A DNA stretch of 64,000 nucleotides, taken from contig CANLVD010000003.1 of assembly GCA_947494445.1 (NCBI GenBank), positions 372,001 to 436,000 of the forward strand, read 5' to 3'. The translations under genes were made by a program, and so were the position numbers. The stretch is from an uncultured Paracoccaceae bacterium. Its GTDB lineage: Bacteria; Pseudomonadota; Alphaproteobacteria; Rhodobacterales; Rhodobacteraceae. The notes under the pieces were generated by a model. That model saw only the letters and a program-made list of their open reading frames with translations, was not told the DNA's origin and did no database searches. How positions within the stretch are numbered: position 1 is the first letter of the stretch; each line of letters begins with the position of its first letter. Of this stretch, positions 27,389-35,530 are shown in pieces.

Positions 27389-27955
27389 CTACCTCAAGGA
27401 AAACGCAGCGAAACTTAGCAAAACTGGCAAAAATAGAATCCCAACGGCAACAGTTCCGGTGCGTTTGACCTCAAATCCTTGCGCAAGGCACGAGGCCCAG
27501 ATCCAGACAAAGGCCAGAAACGCCAACAGGTTGATGATTTCGGCCAACACCCTGACCGGCACCAGCGCCTCGATCAGTGAGGCCCCCAACAGCACCGGCA
27601 TCGCCACCAGAATGGCCCAGAACAGCGCCAGCCGCCCGGTATAAAAGCTCTGCTTCTTGCCCGCCAGCCGCATCGCCAGCACCGAAACAGCGGCCACGCC
27701 GTAAAGAAACAGCGGTGCAAAAAAGATCGCCGCAAATATCCGCCCGGCGACCACGCCGGTCACCGCATCCGGCTCTTCCAGCAGACGCGCCTGCGCAATC
27801 GCTCCGGGAAGACCCGCGATAAACCCCAGAAAACAGCCAAGAAACACGTAGAACAGCAGCCGCTCCTCACGTGGAGGGGCCGCCAGTTGCCGCGCCATGG
27901 AGGCACGAAACCCGGGCCATGCGGCCCGGATTTCATCAACCAGTCCTGCCGCCAT
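27389..27955 (-). CDS. YIP1-family membrane protein (first of three)
   Basis: A 188-residue protein with an N-terminal amphipathic helix and about five hydrophobic segments. Its ATG overlaps the sufD stop by one base (TGATG), which indicates translational coupling to sufD. It resembles the next YIP1-like protein around RLLFYV. Function unknown; the coupling suggests a membrane-linked role connected with the Suf machinery or simply shared expression. Confidence 0.75.
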   Translation of the reverse strand: MAAGLVDEIRAAWPGFRASMARQLAAPPREERLLFYVFLGCFLGFIAGLPGAIAQARLLEEPDAVTGVVAGRIFAAIFFAPLFLYGVAAVSVLAMRLAGKKQSFYTGRLALFWAILVAMPVLLGASLIEALVPVRVLAEIINLLAFLAFVWIWASCLAQGFEVKRTGTVAVGILFLPVLLSFAAFSLR

Positions 27956-29244
27956 CAGGCCCGGTGCCGGCTCAGCCAGCCTGCCAGCAGATCACGGATG
28001 TCATCGGCCAACGCCTCATCCTCGATCTCCTGAATGGCCTCGTCGATGAACGCCAGCACCAGCATGTCCTGCGCCTCGGGTTTTGGCACCCCGCGTGAGG
28101 TCAGATAGAACATCGCCGTCTCGTCAACCCCGCCGCAGGTCGAGCCATGGGAACACGCCACGTCATCGGCGTAGATCTCAAGCTCGGGCTTGGCCAGAAA
28201 CTGGCTGTCATCATCGAGCAAAAGCCCCTGACTGATCTGATAGCCATCGGTTTTCTGCGCATCCGGCTGCACGAGGATCTTGCCCTGAAACACGCCTACA
28301 GCCCCGTTGCGCAAGACCTTCTTGAACACCTGCCGACTTTCGCAATTCACCGCATCATGGGTCACGAACACCGTGTCGTCGTGGTGGAACTCGTCCCCAT
28401 CCCCGGCACAGGCACCCGCCACCGTGGCGGCAGCATTGTCGCCGGTGAACTCGATCACCTGCTCGTTGCGCGTCAGCACACCGTTCACCGTCAGGGTAAA
28501 CGACTTATAGGCACTCTCCTCGCCCAGCCGCGCAAACATATGCGTGGCCGTCTTGCGCTCGTGATCGCGCCCTTGCGCCCGCACGTGATGGAATGCCGCC
28601 CCATCGGCCACATCCACCTCAACCACCTTGTTGAACCGCGCCGCCGCCGGGCCGTTTTCCAACAACGTGAAATCCGCGCCCTCTTCCAGCCGCACCAGAT
28701 GATGCAGCACAGCGTCCGAGGTCTCGTTTTCATGCACATAGATCAGCGACAGCGGTTTGGGTGCCTTGCCGGTCACCCGGATCACCAGCCCCTCACCCGC
28801 CACAGCCGTGTTCAGCGCCGCCATCGGCCGGTCAACCGGATCCTGACCGCGCGCTTCCAGCACGCCAAACAGATCACGCGCCCAGTGGATGTCCTTGGCC
28901 AGCGCCTCGCCCAGCGTCTCGATCTCAACGCCCTCAAGGCTCAGATCATCGGACAGATCACGCCGCAGCACACCATCGACAAACACCACCTTGACCCGGT
29001 CGATGTCGTCAAAGATCGGCTCCTCATCGACCGCAAAGACAGCCGCTTGGGTCGCAGCAATGGTCAGCGCAGCGGGATTGGTGAACTTCCAGTACTCATC
29101 GCGCCGCATCGGCGCGCCCATGGCTCTCAGCCGGGCGGCTGCGGCATCTCGCGCCTCGACCGCCCAGACCGCACCGGCCTCAGGTGCCGCATGGCGCGCC
29201 AGCAGACCGTCAGCGGCCTCGAATTTCTGCGCAGGCAGCGCCAT
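27955..29244 (-). CDS. sufD: Fe-S cluster assembly protein SufD
   Basis: SufD pairs with SufB on the SufC ATPase dimer to form the SufBC2D scaffold. The 429-residue protein has the SufB/SufD right-handed beta-helix region (about 150-370). The C-terminal helical part contains SHGSTCGGVDE, with the conserved His. The start overlaps the sufC stop by one base (TAATG). It is in the usual sufC-sufD order. Confidence 0.95.
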   Translation of the reverse strand: MALPAQKFEAADGLLARHAAPEAGAVWAVEARDAAAARLRAMGAPMRRDEYWKFTNPAALTIAATQAAVFAVDEEPIFDDIDRVKVVFVDGVLRRDLSDDLSLEGVEIETLGEALAKDIHWARDLFGVLEARGQDPVDRPMAALNTAVAGEGLVIRVTGKAPKPLSLIYVHENETSDAVLHHLVRLEEGADFTLLENGPAAARFNKVVEVDVADGAAFHHVRAQGRDHERKTATHMFARLGEESAYKSFTLTVNGVLTRNEQVIEFTGDNAAATVAGACAGDGDEFHHDDTVFVTHDAVNCESRQVFKKVLRNGAVGVFQGKILVQPDAQKTDGYQISQGLLLDDDSQFLAKPELEIYADDVACSHGSTCGGVDETAMFYLTSRGVPKPEAQDMLVLAFIDEAIQEIEDEALADDIRDLLAGWLSRHRA

Positions 29245-29999
29245 TACGCCACCTCCGCCAGAATATCCGCATAGCCGTTGGTCTCGACCTCCAATGCCAG
29301 CTCCGGGCCGCCCGACTTGATGATCTTGCCATCGGCCATGATGTGCACGACATCGGGCTTGATGTGATCCAGAAGCCGCTGGTAGTGGGTGATCACAAGA
29401 AACGACCGGCCTGCATCACGCAGCGCGTTCACGCCATCGGCCACCAGCTTCATCGCATCCACATCAAGGCCCGAATCCGTTTCGTCCATGATGCACATCT
29501 TCGGCTCCAGCACCGACATCTGCAAAATCTCGTTGCGCTTCTTCTCACCGCCCGAGAAACCGACATTGACCGGGCGCTTGAGCATATCCGCATCGATCTT
29601 CAGCGCCTTGGCCTTCTCGCGCACCAGCTTCAGGAAGTCCGCCGCCGACAGCTCCTCCTCGCCGCGCGCCTTGCGCTGGCCATTCAGTGCCGTGCGCAGA
29701 AAGGTCATGTTGCCCACGCCGGGGATCTCAACCGGATACTGGAACGCCAGAAACAGACCGGCTGCCGCCCGCTCTTCAGGCTCCAGCTCAAGAATATCCT
29801 CTCCCAGCAGCGTCGCGGCCCCGTCCGTGACCTCATAGCCATCGCGCCCGGACAGCACATAGCTCAGTGTCGACTTGCCCGAGCCGTTCGGCCCCATGAT
29901 GGCCGCCACCTGCCCCGGCTCAACCGTCAGATCGACGCCTTTGAGGATCTGTTTGTCCTCCTCCTCCAGCTTGACGTGGAGGTTCTTGATCTCAAGCAT
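29244..29999 (-). CDS. sufC: Fe-S cluster assembly ATPase SufC
   Basis: The 251-residue ABC-type ATPase has Walker A GPNGSGKST (about 36-44), the signature FSGGEKKR (about 149-156) and the Walker B region MCIMDETDSG, with the Asp-Glu-Thr-Asp-Ser variation typical of SufC. It drives conformational change of the SufBD scaffold. AAAGG lies upstream of the ATG. The leader contains the 11-bp tandem repeat. Confidence 0.97.
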   Translation of the reverse strand: MLEIKNLHVKLEEEDKQILKGVDLTVEPGQVAAIMGPNGSGKSTLSYVLSGRDGYEVTDGAATLLGEDILELEPEERAAAGLFLAFQYPVEIPGVGNMTFLRTALNGQRKARGEEELSAADFLKLVREKAKALKIDADMLKRPVNVGFSGGEKKRNEILQMSVLEPKMCIMDETDSGLDVDAMKLVADGVNALRDAGRSFLVITHYQRLLDHIKPDVVHIMADGKIIKSGGPELALEVETNGYADILAEVA

Positions 30000-30043
30000 G
30001 TCTTTACCTTTCTTGACCAGGTGTTCATCAGTTCCGCGCAGTC

Positions 30044-30081
30044 GAGTTATGAAAGAGTTACGAAAGAACTACGGAAGAACT
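30044..30081. repeat. 11-bp tandem repeat in the sufC leader
   Basis: A partial GAGTT is followed by three 11-bp units: ATGAAAGAGTT (30049-30059), ACGAAAGAACT (30060-30070) and ACGGAAGAACT (30071-30081). The outer ends are mirror-like (GAGTT and AACTC). Almost the same unit, also three times, occurs inside valS at 58620-58652. The array lies between the UPF0145 gene stop and sufC. Confidence 0.85.
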
Positions 30082-30095
30082 CACCCGGTATTTTC

Positions 30096-30407
30096 CTATT
30101 CGATGGTTACCGCCGTGCCGCTGGCAGACACCATCAGCATGTTGTTGATCACTTCATAATCGAGGTCCACGCCGACCACGGCATTTGCCCCTTTGGCCGC
30201 CGCGCGCTCCTCCAGTTCATCAAGCGCAATGGTGCGCGCCTTGCCCAACTCTTCTTCATAGGCACCCGAGCGTCCGCCCAGAATGTCGGTGATGCCCGCG
30301 AACAGATCGCGGATCACATTCGCGCCCAGGATCGCCTCGCCTACGACAACCCCATGATAAGACGTGATATTTTTTCCCTCAACCGAGGGTGTGGTGGTCA
30401 CAATCAT
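30096..30407 (-). CDS. UPF0145 (YbjQ-like) protein
   Basis: The 103-residue protein matches the UPF0145/YbjQ family: a short N-terminal strand region, [33 protein letters not shown], then [25 protein letters not shown]. These form pentameric structures of unknown function and were once described as heavy-metal-binding-like. It overlaps the cupin gene stop by an ATGA and is inside the isc-suf operon. Confidence 0.88.
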   Translation of the reverse strand: MIVTTTPSVEGKNITSYHGVVVGEAILGANVIRDLFAGITDILGGRSGAYEEELGKARTIALDELEERAAAKGANAVVGVDLDYEVINNMLMVSASGTAVTIE

Positions 30408-30913
30408 CCATCTTCTCCGTCAAAGTAGCTCAGGCTGTCCTTGGTGCGGCCTATGAATTTCAGGTTCGCAGTCTGAAACCGGTTGCCCGGCCCGATGGCC
30501 ATGGCCGCGAATTTGTCGCTGTCGGGGTATTCCACGACATCAGGGTCATATTTCGTTGAAATGCTTAGATATTTCAGCGTCACATCGCCGGTGTTCAGGA
30601 TCTGATGTGCTGTCTCCCGCCCGCCTTTGGGGGCAGCACACACGCTGCCCGCACCAATTGCGTATTGTTGATCGCCAAAGCGATACGCACCAGAGCCCTC
30701 AAGGATCACGAAGAATTCCTCATTGCCGTGATGATTGTGAAACGGGAACGCCTTCTTGCCCGGTGCGACCTGCATGTACATGCACCCCAGATCCTTCATG
30801 CCAATCGCATCGCCCACCAGCGCCATGACCGAGCCGAAGTCACCAACGCCCGGATCATTTGGAAAGGTCTGCGCCTCATCAAGCCTGAGAACTGGAGGGA
30901 TTTGTTCTGTCAT
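30404..30913 (-). CDS. Cupin-domain protein
   Basis: A 169-residue single-domain cupin. The metal-binding motif is seen as [19 protein letters not shown] (about 50-68) and the second motif near [20 protein letters not shown]. Metal-dependent enzymatic or sensor roles are both possible. The ATG at 30913 has GGAAGAG upstream and lies one base after the stop of the membrane protein gene. It belongs to the isc-suf operon and overlaps the UPF0145 gene. Confidence 0.82.
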   Translation of the reverse strand: MTEQIPPVLRLDEAQTFPNDPGVGDFGSVMALVGDAIGMKDLGCMYMQVAPGKKAFPFHNHHGNEEFFVILEGSGAYRFGDQQYAIGAGSVCAAPKGGRETAHQILNTGDVTLKYLSISTKYDPDVVEYPDSDKFAAMAIGPGNRFQTANLKFIGRTKDSLSYFDGEDG

Positions 30914-30914
30914 T

Positions 30915-31316
30915 TCAATCTCTTCCAATGATCTTCTGCCAGAACGTCGGCTCCGGCTCCGGCTCTGGGGCGTTCAACTCCTCCGCGCGCGCGATCATCC
31001 AAAGGATCGCCAGTGGAATGCCAAGGCCTACAATCAATCCGAAACAGAACATGCCTGCGCCCGGAAACGCGTCGATTAGGTGTCCTTCTGACATCACGGT
31101 CAGCACCAGGAAAATGCCCGCAAACAGCGCCAGAACGCCCACTGCACCGAACAGATACAGGTCCGTCTGGGTCTCCATTGGCCAGCCAACGCTGACCAGC
31201 AGACCCATCGCAACCAGCGCAAGCACCAGCCCCCAAAGGAACGGCGAATAGCTCCGGCGCCTCCCGCTGTCCTGAAAGGCCAGTGGACGGTCGACAGTCT
31301 TGTCCCGGTCGCTCAC
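30915..31316 (-). CDS. Membrane protein of unknown function in suf operon
   Basis: A 133-residue protein with a basic N-terminus and three hydrophobic segments (about 27-43, 52-72, 86-108), ending in an EPEPEPTFWQKIIGRD tail. The start is GTG, overlapping the stop of the upstream 39-residue gene (GTGA). I do not recognise a family. Close coupling with neighbours suggests a membrane partner of the operon. Confidence 0.7.
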   Translation of the reverse strand: MSDRDKTVDRPLAFQDSGRRRSYSPFLWGLVLALVAMGLLVSVGWPMETQTDLYLFGAVGVLALFAGIFLVLTVMSEGHLIDAFPGAGMFCFGLIVGLGIPLAILWMIARAEELNAPEPEPEPTFWQKIIGRD

Positions 31317-31432
31317 ATCTGCCCTTTCCGAACCCGATTTTCACGAATTTCTGCAACAATGACCCCGGGAACAGGCAGCAAAACCGCCCATCCCAGCGTC
31401 AAAATCACAAATCCGATCAAAACCACGTCCAT
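31313..31432 (-). CDS. 39-residue membrane microprotein in suf operon
   Basis: An ATG at 31432 opens a 39-residue frame: one hydrophobic helix (about 4-28, with VILTLGWAVLLPVPGVIV) and a basic tail (ENRVRKGQM). Its stop overlaps the GTG start of the next gene. The single-helix design, the tight coupling and codon use like the neighbours argue for a real gene. No function is known. Confidence 0.55.
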   Translation of the reverse strand: MDVVLIGFVILTLGWAVLLPVPGVIVAEIRENRVRKGQM

Positions 31433-31470
31433 TTAAGCTCTCGTTCAGAATTTCTTGTCAGTCTCTCAAC

Positions 31471-31495
31471 ACAGGTTACCGCCCGGGCAACCTGT
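31471..31495 (-). other. Intercistronic hairpin after sufB
   Basis: ACAGGTT and AACCTGT form a 7-bp stem, with further CCG/CGG pairing inside. It follows the sufB stop without a T tract, so it may stabilise or process the operon mRNA rather than terminate it. Confidence 0.35.
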
Positions 31496-31507
31496 CTGAA
31501 GAAAAGG

Positions 31508-33019
31508 TTACCCCACAGACCCCTCAAGCGAGATCGCCACCAGTTTCTGCGCTTCCATCGCAAATTCCATCGGCAACGCCTGCAAGACTTCCTTGCAGAA
31601 CCCGTTCACGACAAGCGCCACAGCCTCTTCCTCGTCCATGCCGCGCTGGCGGCAATAGAACAGCTGGTCATCATCCACTTTTGATGTCGTGGCCTCATGC
31701 TCAACCCGGGACGAGTTGTTCTTGCACTCGATATACGGCACCGTATGCGCCCCGCATTTGTCCCCGATCAAAAGGCTATCGCATTGAGTATAGTTACGTG
31801 ATTTCAACGCTTTAGGGTGCATCGAAACCAGCCCGCGATAGGTGTTCTGCGCCTTGCCCGCGCTGATCCCCTTCGACACGATCCGGCTCCGGGTGTTCTT
31901 GCCCAGATGCACCATCTTGGTGCCCGTATCGGCCTGCTGCATGTTGTTGGCAATCGCGATGGAATAGAACTCACCGACGCTGTCGTCGCCGCGCAGAATG
32001 CAGCTTGGATACTTCCACGTCACCGCCGATCCGGTCTCAACTTGGGTCCACATCACCTTGGCCCGATCCCCCCGACAATCGGCCCGCTTGGTCACGAAAT
32101 TATAGATCCCGCCCTTGCCGTTCTCATCGCCCGGATACCAGTTCTGTACGGTCGAATACTTGATCTCGGCATCTTCCATGATGACCAGTTCAACCACCGC
32201 TGCATGCAGCTGGTTCTCGTCCCGCATCGGCGCGGTACAGCCTTCCAAGTAACTGACATAGCTGCCTTTATCGGCAATGATCAAAGTCCGCTCGAACTGG
32301 CCCGTATTCTCGGCATTGATCCGGAAATAGGTGCTGAGCTCCATCGGGCAGCGCACACCGGGCGGCACATAGACGAACGACCCGTCCGAGAAAACAGCCG
32401 AATTCAGCGTTGCATAGAAGTTGTCCGACTGCGGCACGACCGAGCCGAGATATTTCTTCACCAGTTCCGGATGATCCTTGATGGCTTCCGAGATCGAACA
32501 GAAGATCACCCCGGCCTTGGCCAGTTCATCCTTGAACGTCGTGCCCACAGACACGCTGTCAAACACCGCATCAACGGCCACGCGCCGCTCTTCCGCCGGC
32601 ATCTCGACACCTGCCAGAAGTGCCTGTTCTTTCAAGGGGATACCCAGCTTTGCGTATGTCGCCAGCAGTTCCGGATCAACCTCGTCCAGCGACTTCGGCT
32701 TTTCTTTCATCGACGCCGGGCGGGCATAATAATACTGATCCTGAAAGTCGATTTCAGGATAGTTGACCATTGCCCATTCCGGCTCTTCCATTTCCTTCCA
32801 GCGGGCAAAGGCCTGCAACCGCCATTCGGTCATCCACTCCGGCTCGTCATTCTTTTCCGAGATCAGACGCACGATGTCTTCATTCACGCCCTTGGGCGCA
32901 TATTCCATCTCGATGTCGGTGGAAAATCCGTACTTGTACTTGTCGCCAACGGATTTGACCGCATCGACCGTTTCCTGATCGACGCCATCCTTGACCTGTA
33001 CCGTATCGAGCGCTGTCAT
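31508..33019 (-). CDS. sufB: Fe-S cluster assembly protein SufB
   Basis: SufB is the scaffold subunit on which clusters are built with SufC and SufD. The 503-residue protein is close to the 495 of E. coli SufB. It has the conserved beta-helix core, including [21 protein letters not shown] and the region with [13 protein letters not shown]. The ATG at 33019 (MTALDTVQ) has GGAGAGAG upstream; a frame from 33043 would include the hairpin-proximal spacer. It follows the class V desulfurase gene. Confidence 0.97.
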   Translation of the reverse strand: MTALDTVQVKDGVDQETVDAVKSVGDKYKYGFSTDIEMEYAPKGVNEDIVRLISEKNDEPEWMTEWRLQAFARWKEMEEPEWAMVNYPEIDFQDQYYYARPASMKEKPKSLDEVDPELLATYAKLGIPLKEQALLAGVEMPAEERRVAVDAVFDSVSVGTTFKDELAKAGVIFCSISEAIKDHPELVKKYLGSVVPQSDNFYATLNSAVFSDGSFVYVPPGVRCPMELSTYFRINAENTGQFERTLIIADKGSYVSYLEGCTAPMRDENQLHAAVVELVIMEDAEIKYSTVQNWYPGDENGKGGIYNFVTKRADCRGDRAKVMWTQVETGSAVTWKYPSCILRGDDSVGEFYSIAIANNMQQADTGTKMVHLGKNTRSRIVSKGISAGKAQNTYRGLVSMHPKALKSRNYTQCDSLLIGDKCGAHTVPYIECKNNSSRVEHEATTSKVDDDQLFYCRQRGMDEEEAVALVVNGFCKEVLQALPMEFAMEAQKLVAISLEGSVG

Positions 33020-33034
33020 CTCTCTCTCCTCAAA

Positions 33035-33049
33035 GGGGGTCATGCCCCC
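33035..33049 (-). other. Short GC hairpin between desulfurase gene and sufB
   Basis: GGGGG and CCCCC pair around TCATG, followed on the minus strand by TTTG. It could be a weak attenuator or an mRNA-processing site in the operon; no stronger signal is seen. Confidence 0.3.
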
Positions 33050-33058
33050 CGTTCATTG

Positions 33059-34183
33059 TTATGCCGCGCGCTGTTTCCAGCGGCTGTGAGCATCGCTCCA
33101 GGCCCGGGCAAAACCCATGACCTCTGTCTCTGTCGTGGTCGGCCCAAGGCTGACCCGTATGGCCGAGCTTGCGGTGACCGGGTCATAGCCCATGGCCCGC
33201 AAAACCCTGCTTTCCTTCACTTTTCCGCTTGAGCAGGCCGAGCCCGCCGAGACTGCAAACCCTGCCAGATCCATCTGCATCACCTGAGTCTCCCCCTTCC
33301 AGCCGGGGGTGGCAAAGCAACAGGTGTTGGGCAGGCGCGCAACCCCTTTCCCGATAAAAATAGTCTCCTTTACGGCATCTTCCAGAGCCGCCTCCAGATT
33401 GTCGCGCAGATTTTCCACCCGATCCCAGGTGCCATCCTGCAAATCGCGGCTGGCGGCCTTCGCTGCCGCGCCAAATCCCGCGATGCCGATCACATTCTCC
33501 GTGCCCGAGCGTCGCCCCATCTCCTGCCCGCCGCCCTGTGGCGGGTCGATGACATCCACGCCGTTGCGCACGATCAGAGCACCCACGCCCTTGGGACCCC
33601 CGATTTTATGGGCAGACAGAAGCGCGAAATCCGCATTCACCGCCCTGAAATCAAAGGGTATTTTACCTACCGCCTGAACCGCGTCGGTCAGGAAGGCGGC
33701 TCCGGCCTCACGGGCAAAACCACAGATCCTGGTGACATCCTCAACCACGCCCGTCTCGCCATTGGCGGTCGCGATGGCAAACATGCCTTCCGTCAGATCG
33801 AATTCGTCCGAGCGGTAGGAAAATTCGTCATCCGCATGCAATCCGCCTTCGCGGGGATAGACGTAAACCGAATGCGCCAGACCATTGGCCCGGTTGTAGA
33901 CACAATCATGCTCGGCCTCACTGAAATAGACCACATCAAGCCCGCGATGCAGCGCCAGCGCGGCGGCCTCGGTCGCACCACTGGTGAACACAACCTCCTG
34001 AGGCTCGCAGCCCGCAAGGGCGGCAACTTGCGCACGTGCGGTCTCCACAATGCCCTTGGCGGTCCGGCCTTCTGCATGGACAGAGGATGGATTGCCAATG
34101 ATATCCATGGCTTGCAGCATGGCCGCGCGCGCCTCCGGCCTCAGCGGCGCGGTCGCATTCCAGTCCAGATAGGCCCTATTCAT
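33059..34183 (-). CDS. iscS: IscS/NifS-like cysteine desulfurase (class V aminotransferase)
   Basis: The 374-residue PLP enzyme has the cofactor Lys in SAHKIGGPKG and the catalytic Cys317 in a longer loop, AGSACSSGK, typical of group I desulfurases. So the operon encodes both a group I (IscS/NifS) and a group II (SufS) desulfurase, as is usual in Rhodobacteraceae. The start overlaps the iscR stop by 8 bases. The exact sulphur acceptor is not shown by the sequence. Confidence 0.93.
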   Translation of the reverse strand: MNRAYLDWNATAPLRPEARAAMLQAMDIIGNPSSVHAEGRTAKGIVETARAQVAALAGCEPQEVVFTSGATEAAALALHRGLDVVYFSEAEHDCVYNRANGLAHSVYVYPREGGLHADDEFSYRSDEFDLTEGMFAIATANGETGVVEDVTRICGFAREAGAAFLTDAVQAVGKIPFDFRAVNADFALLSAHKIGGPKGVGALIVRNGVDVIDPPQGGGQEMGRRSGTENVIGIAGFGAAAKAASRDLQDGTWDRVENLRDNLEAALEDAVKETIFIGKGVARLPNTCCFATPGWKGETQVMQMDLAGFAVSAGSACSSGKVKESRVLRAMGYDPVTASSAIRVSLGPTTTETEVMGFARAWSDAHSRWKQRAA

Positions 34184-34634
34184 CGACCATTTCCACGAAT
34201 GCAGGCACGGCCGGGCACGGCGCCATCTGGTCCTTGATCACATCTGACAGGCGGGTCTGATGCAGGAACACATAGACATTGGCCGAAAGCTGCTCCCACA
34301 GTTTGTCCGTCAATTGCTGGGCGCTTGTCCCCTGATCCGCACCTGATGCCCCGGCCCCGCGGGTCAGCGCATCCATGGTCTCATCCACCGCGCCCAGTAT
34401 CTCCGACACCCGCAGCGCATCAGCGGCCTTGGCCAGCCTGTAGCCGCCACCGGGGCCGCGCACACTGTCCACGATCTCGGCCCGGCGCAGCTTGACGAAT
34501 AACTGCTCAAGATAAGCCAGCGAGATGGTCTGACGCTCCGCGATTTCCGACAAAGACACCAGCCGCCCCTCGCCCTCACGCGCCAGATCGGCCAGCGCGA
34601 TCATCGCATAGCGTCCCTTGGTGCTGAGTTTCAT
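34176..34634 (-). CDS. iscR: Rrf2-family iron-sulphur regulator IscR, single-cysteine type
   Basis: The 152-residue Rrf2 protein starts MKLSTKGRYAMIAL, with a winged HTH (ISLAYLEQLFVKLRRAEIVDSVRGPGGGY). E. coli IscR uses three Cys and one His for its cluster; this protein has only Cys140. That matches reports for Rhodobacter sphaeroides IscR, which represses Fe-S and iron-uptake genes yet carries a single Cys. It is the first gene of the isc-suf operon. An in-frame ATG at 34646 would add MGIA; the start at 34634 is chosen by family N-terminus. Confidence 0.92.
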   Translation of the reverse strand: MKLSTKGRYAMIALADLAREGEGRLVSLSEIAERQTISLAYLEQLFVKLRRAEIVDSVRGPGGGYRLAKAADALRVSEILGAVDETMDALTRGAGASGADQGTSAQQLTDKLWEQLSANVYVFLHQTRLSDVIKDQMAPCPAVPAFVEMVDE

Positions 34635-34650
34635 GGCAATGCCCATCTCT

Positions 34651-34662
34651 CGTCAGTTGACG
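34651..34662. promoter_or_regulatory. CGTCA-GT-TGACG dyad near iscR start
   Basis: A 5-bp inverted repeat with a 2-base spacer lies 17 bases ahead of the iscR start codon. It may be an operator half or chance. No regulator is assigned. Confidence 0.25.
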
Positions 34663-34716
34663 GATGAGATGCAAATCCTTACCTAGCACCTCAGCCCGCG
34701 CGAAGTCTCGTGCGAA

Positions 34717-34731
34717 TTAGAACCGTTCTAA
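34717..34731. promoter_or_regulatory. Irr-box-like (iron control element) palindrome ahead of iscR
   Basis: TTAGAACCGTTCTAA is a perfect 15-bp palindrome around a single central base. It fits the TTAGAA-N3-TTCTAA core reported for Irr-binding iron control elements in alphaproteobacteria, where Irr represses suf genes under iron limitation. It lies 83 bases upstream of iscR and 50 bases upstream of the divergent hydrolase gene. Irr binding is inferred. Confidence 0.6.
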
Positions 34732-34736
34732 ATTGC

Positions 34737-34753
34737 TTGAGTGATTCCGTCAA
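34737..34753. promoter_or_regulatory. TTGA-N9-TCAA site, iron-responsive-operator-like
   Basis: TTGA at 34737-34740 and TCAA at 34750-34753 form an inverted repeat with a 9-base spacer. This agrees with the TGA-N9-TCA pattern described for Rrf2-type iron regulators (RirA box, Iron-Rhodo-box). It lies five bases from the Irr-like palindrome. It could be an IscR or RirA site. Confidence 0.45.
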
Positions 34754-34780
34754 TCTCTCTAGCTGCTTGCAGGAGTGCCC

Positions 34781-35431
34781 ATGCCAGAGGTCATCTTCCC
34801 CGGCCCAGAAGGCCGCCTAGAGGGGCGTTACCATCCGCAAAAGTCCAAAGATGCACCGATAGCGATTATCCTGCACCCCCATCCGCAGTTTGGCGGAACC
34901 ATGAACAATAAGGTTGTCTACAACCTTCATTACGCCTTTCACAACATGGGCTTTACCTGCTTGCGGTTCAATTTCCGCGGTGTTGGCCGGTCGCAAGGCG
35001 AATATGATCAGGGCATTGGCGAGTTGTCGGATGCAGCCTCCGCGCTTGATTATCTGCAAGCCATGAACCCCAATGCCAAGCATTGCTGGGTTGCGGGCTT
35101 TTCCTTCGGGGCCTGGATCGGCATGCAGCTTCTGATGCGTCGGCCCGAGATTGCGGGCTTCATCTCGGTCGCGCCACCTGCGAACATGTATGACTTCTCG
35201 TTCCTCGCGCCCTGCCCGTCATCGGGTCTGATCATCAACGGCACGGCAGACCGCGTGGTGCCGCCAAGCGACATCGACAATCTGGCCAAGAAGTTGCAGA
35301 TGCAAAAAGGCATCACGGTCACTCACACCCAGATTGAAGGCGCAGGCCATTTCTTTGATCCCGGCATGGACGAGATGATCGGCAATGTGGACGAATATGT
35401 CCGCCGCCGGATGACCGAGAACACCCGCTGA
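34781..35431 (+). CDS. Alpha/beta hydrolase
   Basis: The 216-residue protein has a hydrolase fold: HPHPQFGGTMNN near the N-terminus, a nucleophile elbow GFSFGAW (Ser near 106), an Asp in NGTADRVVPP and a His in GAGHFFDPG. Its features fit the dienelactone-hydrolase-like small cytosolic family. The ATG at 34781 has AGGAG five bases upstream. It shares the iron-box spacer with iscR, so it may be coregulated, but its substrate is unknown. Confidence 0.85.
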   Translation: MPEVIFPGPEGRLEGRYHPQKSKDAPIAIILHPHPQFGGTMNNKVVYNLHYAFHNMGFTCLRFNFRGVGRSQGEYDQGIGELSDAASALDYLQAMNPNAKHCWVAGFSFGAWIGMQLLMRRPEIAGFISVAPPANMYDFSFLAPCPSSGLIINGTADRVVPPSDIDNLAKKLQMQKGITVTHTQIEGAGHFFDPGMDEMIGNVDEYVRRRMTENTR

Positions 35432-35530
35432 CGCGTCAGGCGAAAACGCTGAATCACAAAAAGCTGCCTGAAATCAAGAATTTCAACGCGCTATGTGGTG
35501 CGTGATGCCTCGAAGTTTTCGTCAGACGCT

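Noticed and set aside
31817-33232. A 471-codon open frame on the plus strand, antisense to sufB
   Set aside because: SufB is clear on the minus strand; the composition is His/Arg-rich and shadow-like.
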